This document shows, piece by piece, positions 28,042-28,721 of a stretch of 28,721 bases of DNA. Where the stretch lies: assembly GCA_004151065.3 (NCBI GenBank), contig NWUY0300005024.1:14228-42948 (forward strand), read 5' to 3'. This DNA is from Larix sibirica (lineage: Eukaryota > Streptophyta > Pinopsida > Pinales > Pinaceae). The notes beneath the pieces are model-generated. The model saw only the letters and a list, made by a program, of their open reading frames with translations, was not told where the DNA came from and searched no databases. A program made the translations under genes and the position numbers. The number at the start of each line of letters is the position of its first letter. Position 1 is the stretch's first letter.

Positions 28042-28721
28042 AACTTGACCTTAAAAGAATGGAAAATTAATAATAAGTTTTCAAAAATAATGTTAAATTT
28101 TGTCTAAATGCATATTATTCTGATAATTATATTTATTTATCTATCTACGCGGATATGTTAACTATTTGTTACTACTAACATGACTTCAAAATATTGCAAG
28201 ATTAATAAGCTTCCAAGAAAGTGAAGAAAAATAAAAGGAACGTTATATAAATTGAAGAAAATCTACACCAAGAACCAGTATATTACAAGAGGATTCTAGA
28301 ATTATTTAAATATATTTCACCTTCTATCATGACAACCTTCAAATATTGTGAAAATCTTCTGTAGATTCGAACCCCCTTCTATCCAATACAGGAGCATTCA
28401 AAAGATCTACAAGTGCGTCGAATGTGAAACAATCCTCAAGCCTTAACAACCTTAAATCTTAATGTAATGAAAAAAGTTATATCGAAAGTTCCAGAATCCA
28501 GATTACAACGTTGTTCTAGATCCCAAGTCTGTGTCTGAAATCAAACTCATGCTGCCCTTTTATGTGTAAGGTCCAAGAAGCCAAACGTTTGAATGGATAT
28601 TAAAAACATGATAAACTAACAATATACACTCAGAAAGAATGATGGATCAACCAAAAAAAAGATAAACACAGAAAGGAAAAAAAATCGTAGACCACAGCAA
28701 AATTGATAAATGAACTTTATC
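28042..28721. other. AT-rich terminal stretch without supported features
   Basis: AT-rich sequence. A B-box-like GGGGGTTCGAATCT is present on the minus strand near 28363-28376, but without an A box at the right distance. A short coding-like frame near 28490-28570 (DYNVVLDPKSVSEIKLML) ends at TAA and is too short to support. Confidence 0.35.

Noticed and set aside
28363-28376. tRNA gene on the minus strand
   Set aside because: Only a B-box-like GGGTTCGAATC is present; there is no A box at the right distance and no cloverleaf stems.

Overview
The window looks like repeat-dominated nuclear DNA from a seed plant. It is AT-rich, shows no bacterial gene architecture and no intact long ORF, and is built almost entirely from decayed plant-type transposable elements. 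A large-genome lineage such as a conifer is plausible, but the sequence does not settle the species. There is one 895-base assembly gap (10945-11839) and one isolated N (21361). No intact host gene can be supported.

Layout, left to right. (1) 2-421: the last codons of a Ty1/copia polyprotein, a polypurine tract and the beginning of its 3' LTR. (2) About 440-6990, minus strand: LINE A, a nearly complete but heavily mutated L1-type LINE with ORF1 zinc knuckle, AP-endonuclease, reverse transcriptase, post-RT zinc motif and RNase H. It carries an almost perfect 257-bp tandem duplication. (3) About 7000-8513: AT-rich DNA with possible transposase exon remnants, a 54-bp-period repeat, and a terminus resembling a CACTA (En/Spm) transposon end. 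(4) 8515-9514: two related copies of a short repeat with a serine-tRNA-like A box, and between them a tRNA-derived SINE with a 13-bp target-site duplication. (5) 9551-10944: degenerate, unrecognised reading frames, then the gap. (6) 11840-12010: the 3' part of another tRNA-derived SINE. (7) 12010-15970: low-complexity to unique DNA with one convincing intron-like segment, an isolated copia RNase H fragment on the minus strand, and three local tandem duplications plus hairpins. (8) About 15990-21360, plus strand: LINE B, decayed, ending inside its RNase H domain at the single N. (9) About 21362-27345, plus strand: LINE C, the best preserved LINE, with an intact CCHC knuckle, intact endonuclease motifs and long open RT and RNase H segments, but broken by frameshifts. 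(10) 27345-28721: AT-rich flank with a tRNA-like SINE candidate and an unrecognised 107-codon ORF.

The three LINEs share one design: ORF1 binds the RNA; ORF2 nicks the target with the endonuclease, primes reverse transcription from the nick, and carries an RNase H presumed to remove the RNA strand. None can be autonomous as it stands. The SINEs have no enzymes and would have relied on LINE machinery of this kind. I found no convincing undescribed system. The points most worth following are the CpG-rich 5' end of LINE C, the B/C junction at the N, the SINE families and the CACTA-like end.
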